Origin: Frigoribacterium sp. VKM Ac-2836
Lineage (GTDB): Bacteria; Actinomycetota; Actinomycetes; Actinomycetales; Microbacteriaceae
Reading direction: 5' to 3'
NCBI RefSeq assembly: GCF_013248995.1
Contig: NZ_JABRPK010000007.1
Location: forward strand, 1-35,050
Length of the DNA stretch: 35,050 nucleotides
Shown here in pieces: positions 17,588 through 24,846 of this stretch. The position numbers and the translations under genes were made by a program. Numbering within the stretch: the first letter of the stretch is position 1; each line of letters begins with the position of its first letter. The notes under the pieces were generated by a model. It worked only from the letters and a program-made list of their open reading frames with translations, was not told the DNA's origin and did no database searches.

Positions 17588-17935
17588 CTATCGCTTCACG
17601 ACGAGGAGGAAGCGGTTGCTTCTCTCATCGACGAGCTCACCTGTCCAGGGTGATTCGAGGTGCCCGTCGTCGTTGTCGTCGCAGCCGCGCAGAGCTGGCC
17701 CGCTGGGCAGTCGGAGGATCGGCGTCGTCACGCCGTCGTCGGCGAGGACGAGGATGTCGACAACCCGCCCGCGGACGCGGGTTTCAGGGCGGGAATCGTG
17801 GTGGGTCTCGATCAACCGCACCTGTCCGTCGGCGTCTTGGAATCGGCTGCAACCCAGGTCGACCACGTCGTTGCGCTCGATCGCTTCACCGCAACAGACG
17901 TGCTCCCAGTCGCCAATCTCAACCGTGACGTTCAA
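17588..17935 (-). CDS. hypothetical protein, possibly DUF6578-like
   Basis: 115 residues from TTG 17935, chosen because AGGAG lies five bases upstream. The N terminus VTVEIGDWEHVCCGEAIERNDVVDLGC contains a DW-x(4)-CCG motif, and a TxHH is followed by RVRGRVVDILVL. This layout resembles the DUF6578 family of actinobacterial proteins, but I am not certain. No membrane segment. The Cys pair and His pair could bind metal (inference). Its stop codon lies within the flank of boundary copy 1. Confidence 0.65.
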   Translation of the reverse strand: MNVTVEIGDWEHVCCGEAIERNDVVDLGCSRFQDADGQVRLIETHHDSRPETRVRGRVVDILVLADDGVTTPILRLPSGPALRGCDDNDDGHLESPWTGELVDERSNRFLLVVKR

Positions 17936-18001
17936 GGGTGCTCCTCGGTGGCCTTGCGCTTGTTAGTCACTGGTGACTTGGCCGGTTTTGACCATGGGTC
18001 G

Positions 18002-18436
18002 TCATCCCCATCCGCTGTACCAACCTTCGGGGCCGGCTGCCTCCGTGAGGCGCTCATGTTCTCGGGCGTCGACGAGCCGCCAGCCGTAGGGGGCCGCTTG
18101 CACGTAGCTGTCCCCGTCGCGTTCCGTGCGCGCGCGCCCTTCCATCAGGCCATTCGTGAAGACTTCCTCGTCGATCCAGAGGAGTAGTTGACCGACCCAG
18201 TCATCTGCGTTCGCTGGTGTGGCGTAGAGCCAGAACTGAGGTGCGCCGCTGGAGGGGAGCTGGATCACCAAGCGTGCTGAATGCCCGTCTCGTTGCCGCA
18301 ACTCGACGTCGACGTTTCCCGTCCCAACGCGAAGATCATCGATCTCGTAGTCGAGGTAGGTCAGCGCGGGGCCAGTTGACCGGTATTGCTGCAAGACCTT
18401 CCGCAGCGCGACAATGATCTCGTGATCTTTCAGCAC
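18002..18436 (-). CDS. hypothetical protein
   Basis: 144 residues. The start is GTG 18436 with CATGAT six bases upstream as a leaderless -10 box. The protein opens with a helix (KDHEIIVALRKVLQQYR), followed by alternating strands (TYLDYEIDDLRVG, VDVELRQRDGHSARLVIQL, APQFWLYATP) and an acidic, Trp-containing C-terminal part. A compact soluble alpha/beta fold is likely. No family is recognised. A longer open frame upstream crosses boundary copy 2 and is not used. Separated from the previous gene by 66 bases. Confidence 0.65.
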   Translation of the reverse strand: MLKDHEIIVALRKVLQQYRSTGPALTYLDYEIDDLRVGTGNVDVELRQRDGHSARLVIQLPSSGAPQFWLYATPANADDWVGQLLLWIDEEVFTNGLMEGRARTERDGDSYVQAAPYGWRLVDAREHERLTEAAGPEGWYSGWG

Positions 18437-18442
18437 GCCGAC

Positions 18443-18448
18443 ATCATG
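18443..18448 (-). promoter_or_regulatory. -10 box CATGAT of a leaderless gene
   Basis: On the minus strand CATGAT ends six bases before GTG 18436, matching the leaderless geometry of neighbouring genes with one departure from TANNNT. Confidence 0.35.
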
Positions 18449-18513
18449 GCAGGGTGAGATCCCATTCCACTTGTCACGACGCGGTGTCCTGACATCAGCC
18501 GTACCGGAGCCGC

Positions 18514-18527
18514 CCGATAGGCGATCG
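18514..18527 (+). repeat. array boundary motif, copy 2
   Basis: CCGATAGGCGATCG, 13 of 14 matches to the consensus, between two minus-strand genes and followed by ACAGCCGACC. Confidence 0.8.
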
Positions 18528-18608
18528 ACAGCCGACCGCGTTTCTAGTCGTGGCAGAAGGTACTGCCGTGATGGGCACGTGTTCGAAGGATCTGGGCGTG
18601 CCCAATCG

Positions 18609-19139
18609 TCACAACGCCTGGACAAGGTTGCCGAACGCAGTTCCCTCTGCTGGCGATTCGATTGCCGCGATGAGGTCCACGACGGGCATCTGCACCAGGT
18701 GGGAGAGCGTGACGGCAGCACTGGCCTTCGGGTAGAAGAAGGTGATGGTCTCGAGTCCTTGTGGCTCTGACCAGGACATGGTCGTGGTCGTGTCTCCCCA
18801 CGTGATGGTCACGCCTGCGGCGACGCGATCGCCCACCCGGAGGTATGACCAACGCGGAAACCCCAGGGCGATGCGTCTATGTCCTGCCCGGGTGTAGAAC
18901 ATGTACTTCTCAGCCGCCACGACGGAGGACATCGTTGCCAGGAGCGTGAAAGGTCCCCGAGAGCGAACCCAGAGTTCACAACCTCCGGCCACGAGCTCGA
19001 GCCTCTCACCCTCATCGCCCGCGTCAACCGAGAAGAGGGTCGTATCCACGGCACCTTGGACCTGCGCCCCACGTTCCTGCGACCATGCGATGAGGGTGTC
19101 TTCGTGTGCCAGATGCATGTCAGCCTCGCCTTCGTCCAA
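18609..19139 (-). CDS. hypothetical protein
   Basis: 176 residues. AGAGG lies eight bases before ATG 19139. The N-terminal part (HEDTLIAWSQERGAQV) looks helical, the middle is rich in aromatic and beta-type segments (CELWVRSRGPFTLLATMSSVVAAEKYMFY, RIALGFPRWSYLRVGDRV), and the C-terminal part is mixed. There is no signal peptide or membrane helix. Size and lone position resemble immunity-type proteins of polymorphic toxins, but no family is recognised and no toxin gene is nearby. Confidence 0.65.
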   Translation of the reverse strand: MDEGEADMHLAHEDTLIAWSQERGAQVQGAVDTTLFSVDAGDEGERLELVAGGCELWVRSRGPFTLLATMSSVVAAEKYMFYTRAGHRRIALGFPRWSYLRVGDRVAAGVTITWGDTTTTMSWSEPQGLETITFFYPKASAAVTLSHLVQMPVVDLIAAIESPAEGTAFGNLVQAL

Positions 19140-19234
19140 CCTCTGTCTCCTCGTCGCTAGGTATCGGCGCGACTCCCGACCATCATGACGAGGGTGGCGG
19201 ACTCATGATGACGGCTGCTCGGCCGCTGTGCCGG

Positions 19235-19248
19235 CCGATAGGGGATCC
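19235..19248 (+). repeat. array boundary motif, copy 3
   Basis: CCGATAGGGGATCC followed by TCGACCGG. It lies between divergent genes. Confidence 0.8.
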
Positions 19249-19275
19249 TCGACCGGCACCGTAGTTCGACGTCAC

Positions 19276-19281
19276 TAGCCT
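19276..19281 (+). promoter_or_regulatory. -10 box TAGCCT of a leaderless gene
   Basis: TAGCCT ends six bases before ATG 19288. Confidence 0.5.
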
Positions 19282-19287
19282 TGATCG

Positions 19288-19464
19288 ATGATGTCTCAGC
19301 TCAATCAGCTTGCCGGTCTAGCCGCCGGTCTCTCGATCCTGACCTCGTTTCTCGTAGTCATCGTCTTGGCGTTGGCCGCGTACGCCCTCGTCCTCACGAT
19401 CAGGTTTCTTCGATCGAGACTCGAGCAAGACGGCTCAGAGCAGCGCGGTGACGATTCCCGATAG
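19288..19464 (+). CDS. 58-residue single-helix membrane protein
   Basis: MMSQLNQLAGLAAGLSILTS leads into one long hydrophobic helix ending near LVLTIRFL (about residue 43), followed by a charged tail finishing in DDSR. The stop TAG (19462-19464) is inside boundary copy 4, so the motif supplies the last codon and the stop. The leaderless -10 box supports expression. No family is recognised. A second in-frame ATG at 19291 is an alternative start. Confidence 0.6.
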   Translation: MMSQLNQLAGLAAGLSILTSFLVVIVLALAAYALVLTIRFLRSRLEQDGSEQRGDDSR

Positions 19465-19471
19465 GGGATCG
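19458..19471 (+). repeat. array boundary motif, copy 4
   Basis: CCGATAGGGGATCG, exact consensus, followed by CCCACCGG. TAG at offset +4 ends the plus-strand gene at 19288. Confidence 0.85.
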
Positions 19472-19495
19472 CCCACCGGAATGAGTCGCTCCGCC

Positions 19496-19501
19496 TAGCG
19501 T
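19496..19501 (+). promoter_or_regulatory. -10 box TAGCGT of a leaderless gene
   Basis: TAGCGT ends six bases before ATG 19508. It lies just after boundary copy 4, so the gene carries its own promoter. Confidence 0.5.
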
Positions 19502-19507
19502 GGCCAT

Positions 19508-20333
19508 ATGCGGATGCTCATTCTCGGCGGTAGCGGGCTTCTGGGCGGTGAAATCTTGTCCCAGGCACGGGCTCAGGATATCGACGCGATCGGCACTTCC
19601 ACGCGCTCCACTAGTCCGACAAGTGGAGGCCATTGGCTACAACTCGACCTCCGCGACCGGCAGGCAACTATCGAGCTGGTCCGAGCCGCTCGCGCCGACG
19701 TCGTGATGAACGTCGCGTATCGACAGTCCGATTGGGCCACGACGGCGGATGGAGCGGCGAACGCGGCAATCGCGACGACCTCGGCAGGCGCGCACCTCGT
19801 GTTCGTCTCGAGCGACGCCGTTTTCTCCGGGGCCGACTCGCCGTATTCCGAGCGGGCCTTGCCAGACCCGCGCACTCCCTACGGCGCCGCCAAGGCAGCG
19901 GCAGAGACGGCAGTGCGTGCCATTGCCCCCGCCTCCATGATCGCGCGTACGTCGCTGATCATCAGCAGTAACGGCGCGTCCGTGCATGAACGGCTTGCAC
20001 ACTCGGCTGCGCGGGGGGGACGGGCACCTCTTCACCGACGATGTTCGCTGCCCCGTCCACGTGACCGACCTCGCGGGTGCGCTCCTTGAACTGGCCGACG
20101 CAAGACGGGCTGGCATGCATCACCTCGCCGGTCCAGAAGCCATGAGCCGGTACGACATGGGCCGTTTGATCGCACTCCGAGACGGTCTCGATCCCACTCG
20201 CATCCGAGCCACGCAGCGTGCACTCCAACCCATGCCAGGGCCGCTGGACGTCCGTCTCGACTCTCAGGCGACGCAACGGGGCATCGCCACGAGACTTCGA
20301 AGTGCTTCCTCCTTCCTCACGACATTGGGCTAA
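19508..20333 (+). pseudogene. NAD(P)-dependent sugar-nucleotide reductase-like SDR, frameshifted
   Basis: The first frame gives MRMLILGGSGLLGGEIL (dinucleotide-binding G-x-x-G-x-x-G), VMNVAYRQSDW, HLVFVSSDAVFSG and PYGAAKAAAE, the last carrying the catalytic YxxxK. This is the extended SDR pattern of RmlD-like dTDP-4-dehydrorhamnose reductases. A run of seven G at 20013-20019 then breaks the frame. The remaining third continues one frame over as GHLFTDDVRCPVHVTDLAGALLELAD and ends at 20333. Six G would restore one protein of about 275 residues. This is either a real inactivating slip in a homopolymer or a sequencing error. Function if intact: reduction or epimerisation of a nucleotide sugar. 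Confidence 0.8.
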
Positions 20334-20355
20334 GTGCGCAGTCTTTCTAGGTGTC

Positions 20356-20369
20356 CCGATAGACGATCG
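20356..20369 (+). repeat. array boundary motif, copy 5
   Basis: CCGATAGACGATCG preceded by TGTC, 22 bases after the end of the reductase frame. Minus-strand stop TCA sits at offset +15. Confidence 0.8.
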
Positions 20370-20400
20370 ATCAGGGGGCAGCCCGGTGCGAGCCCGGGTG

Positions 20401-20406
20401 TAGCGT
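20401..20406 (+). promoter_or_regulatory. -10 box TAGCGT of a leaderless gene
   Basis: TAGCGT ends six bases before ATG 20413. Confidence 0.5.
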
Positions 20407-20412
20407 CCCGGC

Positions 20413-20619
20413 ATGGCTGACAATCGAGACAGAAGTGCCAGGGCAAAGTCGACGGAACTCGTCGTTTCGATCACCGCATTCGTGGTGTTCGTCGTCCTCG
20501 CGATCGTGGCGTTCACTGTGCAGGCGAATAGTTTTCTCATAGGTTGCCTGATCGTGTTGGCTGCGGTAGCTGCGTGGCGAAGCGTTGTCCGGTTGCGATC
20601 CCTGTCCGCGTCCCGTTAG
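20413..20619 (+). CDS. small two-helix membrane protein
   Basis: 68 residues: a basic N terminus (MADNRDRSARAK), two helices (about 17-37 and 41-58) joined by a tight QANSF turn, and a basic tail ending in SASR. The stop TAG (20617-20619) lies inside boundary copy 6, at the same place as in the 58-residue gene. No family is recognised. Confidence 0.7.
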   Translation: MADNRDRSARAKSTELVVSITAFVVFVVLAIVAFTVQANSFLIGCLIVLAAVAAWRSVVRLRSLSASR

Positions 20620-20626
20620 ACGCTCG
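20613..20626 (+). repeat. array boundary motif, copy 6
   Basis: CCGTTAGACGCTCG, a variant with TTAG. Its TAG at offset +4 is the stop of the gene at 20413. Confidence 0.7.
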
Positions 20627-20659
20627 TCTGGCGGGCCCAGGGGGTTCCTCACCCAGAAG

Positions 20660-20971
20660 CTAAGAGAGGCTATTCCGAACAGACGCCAGGCTTTGTCCGC
20701 TCGCGATCGCGATGGCTCCTTCCGAGGCTCCCCCGTTTGCCGCCTCGCGGATGAGGGCGACCCAGCTCGGCGGGAAGCTCGCCGCAGGATTCTTCCTGCG
20801 GCGTAGATCCTCTGTTGCGGATGCCAGTCGTGCCAAGGCGTCGTCGGCAGCGACATTGACAGCAGGACCAGTGCCCTCGCTTCCGAAGGTGAAGGACCAG
20901 TCGGGTGACGCGGGTAGGTCGTGTGCGTCGATGGTTCGCTCCAATGCCAGAAAGTGCGAGACGACTTCCAA
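20660..20971 (-). CDS. hypothetical protein
   Basis: 103 residues from TTG 20971. The N terminus LEVVSHFLALERTIDAHDL reads as a helix, and ASEGAIAIASGQSLASVRNSL at the end could be a small helix-turn-helix. The middle is acidic then basic. The frame is open upstream (RLTHSR) into boundary copy 7 without an ATG or GTG, suggesting that the original start was lost or replaced at that boundary. No family is recognised. Confidence 0.5.
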   Translation of the reverse strand: MEVVSHFLALERTIDAHDLPASPDWSFTFGSEGTGPAVNVAADDALARLASATEDLRRRKNPAASFPPSWVALIREAANGGASEGAIAIASGQSLASVRNSLS

Positions 20972-20995
20972 CCTCGAGTGTGTCAGGCGCGTGTC

Positions 20996-21009
20996 CTGAG
21001 AGGGGCTCG
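20996..21009 (+). repeat. array boundary motif, copy 7 (degenerate)
   Basis: CTGAGAGGGGCTCG, 11 of 14 matches, preceded by TGTC as in copies 5 and 10 and followed by AAACCGG. It separates a minus-strand gene from a plus-strand gene. Confidence 0.55.
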
Positions 21010-21050
21010 GCTTTTAAACCGGTCAGAACCCGTGAATGGAACAGAAGTGG

Positions 21051-21056
21051 CACTCT
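21051..21056 (+). promoter_or_regulatory. possible -10 box CACTCT
   Basis: CACTCT ends six bases before ATG 21063, the position used by other leaderless genes here, though the hexamer is non-canonical. Confidence 0.3.
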
Positions 21057-21062
21057 TGGGCC

Positions 21063-21278
21063 ATGACTCCCAACGGCGACGTCAGTCCGGCTAAAGCTCA
21101 ACTTAGAAGGGCGCTCATCGGTATGGCCGTGGGCGTCGTCCTCATCGTTGCTTTCCTTGTGGTCAGTGCTGTGACGAACCGGCTCGGCCTAATAGGGGTG
21201 GGCTTCGGGGTGGTGTTCGTTGCTCTGAATGCCGGTCGAGCCATCTGGGTGATTAAGCGACGCGAGGGAAAGAACTAG
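21063..21278 (+). CDS. small two-helix membrane protein
   Basis: 71 residues from ATG 21063, with an alternative ATG at 21036. A short hydrophilic start is followed by RRALIGMAVGVVLIVAFLVV as helix one and LIGVGFGVVFVALNAGRAIWVI as helix two, ending in basic KRREGKN. No family is recognised. Same general shape as the other mini membrane proteins of this array, but no clear sequence identity with them. Confidence 0.6.
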   Translation: MTPNGDVSPAKAQLRRALIGMAVGVVLIVAFLVVSAVTNRLGLIGVGFGVVFVALNAGRAIWVIKRREGKN

Positions 21279-21327
21279 TGCTCTGCTCTAGCCGGAGCCA
21301 TGGCTTTCGTTCAAGTGCACGGGCCGT

Positions 21328-21341
21328 CCGATAAGGGATCG
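21328..21341 (+). repeat. array boundary motif, copy 8
   Basis: CCGATAAGGGATCG followed by ATCACCGG. The usual TAG at offset +4 is TAA here, still a stop, and TCA at offset +15 is a minus-strand stop. Confidence 0.8.
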
Positions 21342-21404
21342 ATCACCGGTGCTACGGCTCGAGCCGACCTTTTCTTGTGTGCCTCGCCAGGAGCGAACCC
21401 GCAG

Positions 21405-21635
21405 CTACGACTTTCTGTTCGGGTAGCCTCGAAGTCCAGCCACGAACAGGACGAAATAGGGGCCGACCAGCATCAGACCGACCAGCCAAACCGGTAGGCC
21501 TCGGGTCGTGATATCCGACCATTCAGGGTTGAAGATAAGCCATGCAGCACCGAATACCCCGAGTCCAAGAGCAAAGACCATCATCCCGATGTTCTGTTTC
21601 TGGGTTCGCGATGCTGGTGGCCTTCCCTGGGGCAT
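21405..21635 (-). CDS. small two-helix membrane protein
   Basis: 76 residues. A basic and polar start (MPQGRPPASRTQKQ) leads to helix one (IGMMVFALGLGVFGAAWLIF), a loop with PEWSDITTRG, and helix two (WLVGLMLVGPYFVLFVAGL), ending in PNRKS. No family is recognised. The reading frame of the next minus-strand gene runs 55 bases into this one. Confidence 0.65.
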   Translation of the reverse strand: MPQGRPPASRTQKQNIGMMVFALGLGVFGAAWLIFNPEWSDITTRGLPVWLVGLMLVGPYFVLFVAGLRGYPNRKS

Positions 21636-21808
21636 AGCCCGATCCAGCCATGAGGCACAGGCATGGTGTGCCGATAGGGGATCGGACTACGACGATCCTC
21701 TGCGTCTTTGATGTCTGCTGCAACGGCACGTCGAATCACCCAGTAGAGCGCGTAGAGAATCGCGCTCGTGATTGCAACGAAGAGGGCGGCGCTAGACAAC
21801 GGGTCCAT
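21581..21808 (-). CDS. small membrane protein whose frame runs through a boundary motif
   Basis: 75 residues. MDPLSSAALFVAITSAILYALYWVIRRAV contains one membrane helix, then AADIKDAEDRRSP. From there the frame crosses boundary copy 9 (21671-21684) and continues for about 30 residues into the neighbouring segment, overlapping the gene at 21635. The last part (HGWIGLCPREGHQHREPRNRTSG) looks like non-coding sequence read by accident. The stop codon expected at the boundary is missing here, so the C terminus is probably chimeric. Confidence 0.55.
   Translation of the reverse strand: MDPLSSAALFVAITSAILYALYWVIRRAVAADIKDAEDRRSPIPYRHTMPVPHGWIGLCPREGHQHREPRNRTSG
21671..21684 (+). repeat. array boundary motif, copy 9
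   Basis: CCGATAGGGGATCG, exact consensus, with CCGAT/ATCGG arms fully symmetrical. It lies between two minus-strand genes. Confidence 0.85.
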
Positions 21809-21814
21809 GACCCA

Positions 21815-21820
21815 ACCGTA
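21815..21820 (-). promoter_or_regulatory. -10 box TACGGT of a leaderless gene
   Basis: On the minus strand TACGGT ends six bases before ATG 21808. Confidence 0.5.
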
Positions 21821-21866
21821 CGAGGTGCCGTGGGCCGTAGTTCGGGAGTTGATCTCACGAGCTGTC

Positions 21867-21880
21867 CCGATGGACGATCG
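21867..21880 (+). repeat. array boundary motif, copy 10
   Basis: CCGATGGACGATCG preceded by TGTC and followed by GTCACCG. The minus-strand stop TGA of the kinase gene (21882-21884) is at offset +15. Confidence 0.75.
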
Positions 21881-21881
21881 G

Positions 21882-22799
21882 TCACCGCCCGGCCAGGAAC
21901 TCATCGACCTCAGTATGTGTCGGAGGCATGGCCCCTGCCCTCTGCACGGTCAGCGCAGCGCATGCGGCCGCTTGCGTGCCGATGTGCATCAGGGCCTCCG
22001 AAGTCAGGGGAGATCGACGCTTCGGCGTCCAGGCGTCGATGAGGCCAGCCATGAAAGCGTCTCCTGCTCCGATGGTGTCGACGACCTCGACGTCGAACGC
22101 GGGGACTGCGATTGTCTCCCTGCCGGCACGCAACAGGGCGTCGTCCGCCCCGCACGTTATAGCTACGAGCGATGTCTGGCCCGTCGCTAGTCGCACGACT
22201 ACCTCCTCCAAGGCCGTACCCGGGAAGAGCCACTCAGCGTCCTCGCCGCTGAGTTTGACGACATCGCACAGGGCTGCGCAGCGGAGAATGAAGGCCGCAG
22301 CTGATTCGCTGTCGACGAGAAGAGACGGGCGGACGTTTGGGTCGAAGGTTCGTGCCGTGCTCGCAGGAGAACTGCGTAGGAACGCTTCCACCGTCACCCG
22401 ACCCGGCGCGAGCACCGCCCCGAGGGAACCTGCGTGAACAAGCGCGGGGTTGCGCCCTGCCTTTGCTGTCGTCTCCTGGCCGAGTGTCCAATTGACGTCA
22501 AACTCGTAGGTAGCGGAACCATCCGCAGCCAGGTGCGCTGTCGCAGTCGAGGTGCTCGATGATCGGTCCGACCCGCGGATTGTCGTCACGCCTGACCCGT
22601 CGAGGTGCTGGGCAACGAGTTCGCCGTGATCGTCATCACCGAATTCAGTAATGAACGTCGTGTCGTGCCCCAGACGAGCGAGACCCACAGCGACGTTCAG
22701 TGGCGAGCCGCCTGGCATCGCACTTGTCCGCCCGTCGCGCTCGACGATGTCGATCAGCGATTCACCGAGCACCACCATGCGCGACGAGATACCGGTCAT
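21882..22799 (-). CDS. PfkB-family carbohydrate kinase (probable fructokinase)
   Basis: 305 residues. It phosphorylates a furanose sugar with ATP, so that the sugar freed by the upstream glycosidase can enter metabolism. MVVLGESLIDIV is the N-terminal strand, MPGGSPLNVAVGLARLG is PfkB signature 1 (the GG hinge before the lid), and VVDTIGAGDAFMAGLIDAW near the end is signature 2 with the catalytic Asp and anion hole. Fructokinase is favoured over ribokinase because of the partner GH172 gene (inference). ATG 22799 overlaps the upstream stop as ATGA, so it is translationally coupled. The stop is in boundary copy 10. Confidence 0.88.
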   Translation of the reverse strand: MTGISSRMVVLGESLIDIVERDGRTSAMPGGSPLNVAVGLARLGHDTTFITEFGDDDHGELVAQHLDGSGVTTIRGSDRSSSTSTATAHLAADGSATYEFDVNWTLGQETTAKAGRNPALVHAGSLGAVLAPGRVTVEAFLRSSPASTARTFDPNVRPSLLVDSESAAAFILRCAALCDVVKLSGEDAEWLFPGTALEEVVVRLATGQTSLVAITCGADDALLRAGRETIAVPAFDVEVVDTIGAGDAFMAGLIDAWTPKRRSPLTSEALMHIGTQAAACAALTVQRAGAMPPTHTEVDEFLAGR

Positions 22800-23893
22800 C
22801 GAGGAACACGGCTTGAGGTCTCCGGAAAGCTCGGGAACGGCACATGTGGCTCTGACTGGTACCAGTACGCGACGGTGCTGATGTCGTCGGAGCGTTCGAA
22901 CAGCCCGTGGTCCCATGTCCCGATCTGTTGAAGCGTCACCTTGAGGTCACTGTGGAACCAGATGGGGTCGGGTAGGTGCCAGCGGTAGACCGCGTGCATC
23001 GGCGCGGTCGATTGGAGGAACGTGCCCGCTCCGGTGGTGTCTCGTGAGCTGCAGAACGGATAGCCGAAGTAGGGCGCGCTGAACGTGAGGGGCACGGGTT
23101 CTGGTGTCGTCCTGAGCTCGTCCTGGAATGCCCATGCGCCTCCGGCGTAGTCCTCGAGGCCCGTGCTGCAGAGACTTGGTAGGTCGCGGTCGCCATCGAC
23201 GTAGAACTTCATCTCGCCCTCGCCCCACCAGAATCTGCTGAGGGAGGCGAGCGCCACGTACGTGCCGACATATCGTCCGTGCCCTTGCACACCGTCGAGG
23301 ACGACGTGGTCCTCACCAAGGGCTGTCGAGCCGTTCGACCGGCGCCAGAGGGCGTGGAAGTAGGGGGTGTCGTCAGGGACGTCGTCGCCGGTGGTCAGGT
23401 CGACCTGAAAGAAGACGTGCTCGATGTTGGCGCCGTGCCCACTGGTCAGAGTGAGGCGTGCTCGACGCCGGAAGGGCATGGGGAAATAGCTGTTCATGCC
23501 ACCAGTTGGCGCTACGACGATGGGCTCCGAGGTGACGAGGGCACGGGTTGCAAAGCCGTTGCAGAAGAAGTCGCCCAGAGGTGCCTCCACCGAGGGTTCT
23601 TCTTCGTCGTCCCAGTAAGCACGGAGCACCAGGTCGCGCAGGACGAAAGGACCTGCTTCGGTGCGGTCCGGAACGGTGATCCAGATGTGGCGGATGACAC
23701 CTGGTCCGGAGATGTCGACGAGGTCGATGGTGCCGCCTGCAGGCAGGGACTTCCAGGCGCTGCCCTTGCGCCCGGGGCCGAGCGGCGAGGAGGCAGCCGC
23801 TGCAGTCCCGAAGGACCCGCCGGGGTTCTCCGCGTTGACAGTCCGTGTCCGGACTCCAGCGGGCGGGGCGAGTTCGGTGAGGGTGGGGAGCAT
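22796..23893 (-). CDS. GH172 (DUF2961) glycoside hydrolase, alpha-fructofuranosidase-like
   Basis: 365 residues. DUF2961 proteins form family GH172, whose founding members act on alpha-D-fructofuranosides (including difructose dianhydride) or on D-arabinofuranosides. The N-terminal ISGPGVIRHIWITVPD and YWDDEEEPSVEAPLGDFF are typical of the first jelly-roll. FWWGEGEMKFYVDGD (Glu225/Glu227) and STGLEDYAGGAW (Glu247) carry the catalytic acidic residues. There is no signal peptide, so hydrolysis happens in the cytoplasm after ABC uptake. TGGAGG lies just upstream of ATG 23893. An alternative ATG at 23941 overlaps the permease stop. Fructose kinase downstream supports a fructoside substrate. Confidence 0.87.
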   Translation of the reverse strand: MLPTLTELAPPAGVRTRTVNAENPGGSFGTAAAASSPLGPGRKGSAWKSLPAGGTIDLVDISGPGVIRHIWITVPDRTEAGPFVLRDLVLRAYWDDEEEPSVEAPLGDFFCNGFATRALVTSEPIVVAPTGGMNSYFPMPFRRRARLTLTSGHGANIEHVFFQVDLTTGDDVPDDTPYFHALWRRSNGSTALGEDHVVLDGVQGHGRYVGTYVALASLSRFWWGEGEMKFYVDGDRDLPSLCSTGLEDYAGGAWAFQDELRTTPEPVPLTFSAPYFGYPFCSSRDTTGAGTFLQSTAPMHAVYRWHLPDPIWFHSDLKVTLQQIGTWDHGLFERSDDISTVAYWYQSEPHVPFPSFPETSSRVPR

Positions 23894-23937
23894 GGTGCCT
23901 CCAGGGTTCGTGACGAGGTGGTCGTGGTGGGGCGCGG

Positions 23938-24846
23938 TCACTTCACCGCGCCGGCGGTGACGCCGCGGCTCAGGGTGCGCTGGAAAATGAGGAAGAAGAT
24001 CAGCGTGGGAAGCAGCGAGAGTAGGGATCCGGCGTTGAGCGCGGTGAGGTCGATGCTGTTCTGTCCCTGCAGGGTGGCGAGGGCGATGGGGATGGTCTGC
24101 GCCGACTGATCGGAGAGCAGGACGAGGGGGATGTAGAACTCGTTCCAGGTCCAGACGAAGAAGAACACCACCAGCACGGACAACGTCGGACGGAGGACGG
24201 GGAAGACGACCGTGGTGAGGATGCGGAGCCGTCCAGCGCCGTCGAGAGCTGCCGCCTCGAGCAGCGAGGGCGGAATCGTGGCCATGACGCTCGAGAGCAG
24301 ATAGGTGCCGAACGCGGCCTGGAGCACCGTGAAGACGATGACGACGCTCCAGATCGTGTTAAACAGACCCGTCGCCTGGGCCCCGTAGAAGAGCGGGTAG
24401 ATCAGAGCTTCCTGGGGGAGCATGGTCGCGAGGAGAAATATCGCGAGCATCCATCCTCGCCCCCTGACGCGGCCGATGCCAATCCCGTAGGCGGTCACCA
24501 GGGCAAGGGCTGTCCCAAGGACGGCGACGAGTCCGGAGATGACGATGGAGTTGACGAGCGCGCGGGGGTAGTCGACGATCGCGAGGTATTGCTGGAAGGC
24601 CTCGATGCTGAAGCTCTCAGGCAGGGTCAACGGCCCGTTGGCGCTGTAGTCGGCCCCCGTCTTGAACGCGTTGAGGACGAGCAGCAGCAGAGGTGCCAGC
24701 ATCAGCAGTGCGAACCCTGCGGCCAGGGCCAGTACCACCCAGCGAGCCACGCCGCGGCGACCCCGACGGTGGGGAGTCCGGGAAGGAGGCGCCGCCTCTG
24801 TCCCGAGTTCGGGTCGGGTGGTGGTGTCGGACAGGAGCGCACTCAT
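23938..24846 (-). CDS. carbohydrate ABC transporter permease (MalG/CUT1 type)
   Basis: 302 residues. A basic N terminus (RTPHRRGRRG) is followed by six hydrophobic helices (near 35-57, 100-120, 132-155, 165-185, 215-235 and 270-290). The cytoplasmic EAA loop reads EAAALDGAGRLRILTTVVFPVLRP, where the conserved G contacts the ATPase. ANGPLTLPESFSIEAFQQYL after helix one is typical of CUT1 sugar permeases. Coupled to the preceding permease by ATGA overlap (24843-24846). No ATPase gene is present in the locus, so a shared MsiK-like ATPase encoded elsewhere is likely. Confidence 0.92.
   Translation of the reverse strand: MSALLSDTTTRPELGTEAAPPSRTPHRRGRRGVARWVVLALAAGFALLMLAPLLLLVLNAFKTGADYSANGPLTLPESFSIEAFQQYLAIVDYPRALVNSIVISGLVAVLGTALALVTAYGIGIGRVRGRGWMLAIFLLATMLPQEALIYPLFYGAQATGLFNTIWSVVIVFTVLQAAFGTYLLSSVMATIPPSLLEAAALDGAGRLRILTTVVFPVLRPTLSVLVVFFFVWTWNEFYIPLVLLSDQSAQTIPIALATLQGQNSIDLTALNAGSLLSLLPTLIFFLIFQRTLSRGVTAGAVK

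Noticed and set aside
17960-17973. Possible extra motif copy TTGTTAGTCACTGG between the genes at 17588 and 18002
   Set aside because: Only about 8 of 14 positions fit. Would be interesting because it lies at a gene boundary, but too weak to list.
17573-21880. Array motif as a CRISPR repeat
   Set aside because: Intervals are 120-900 bp or more and contain genes, copies are degenerate, and no cas genes are present.
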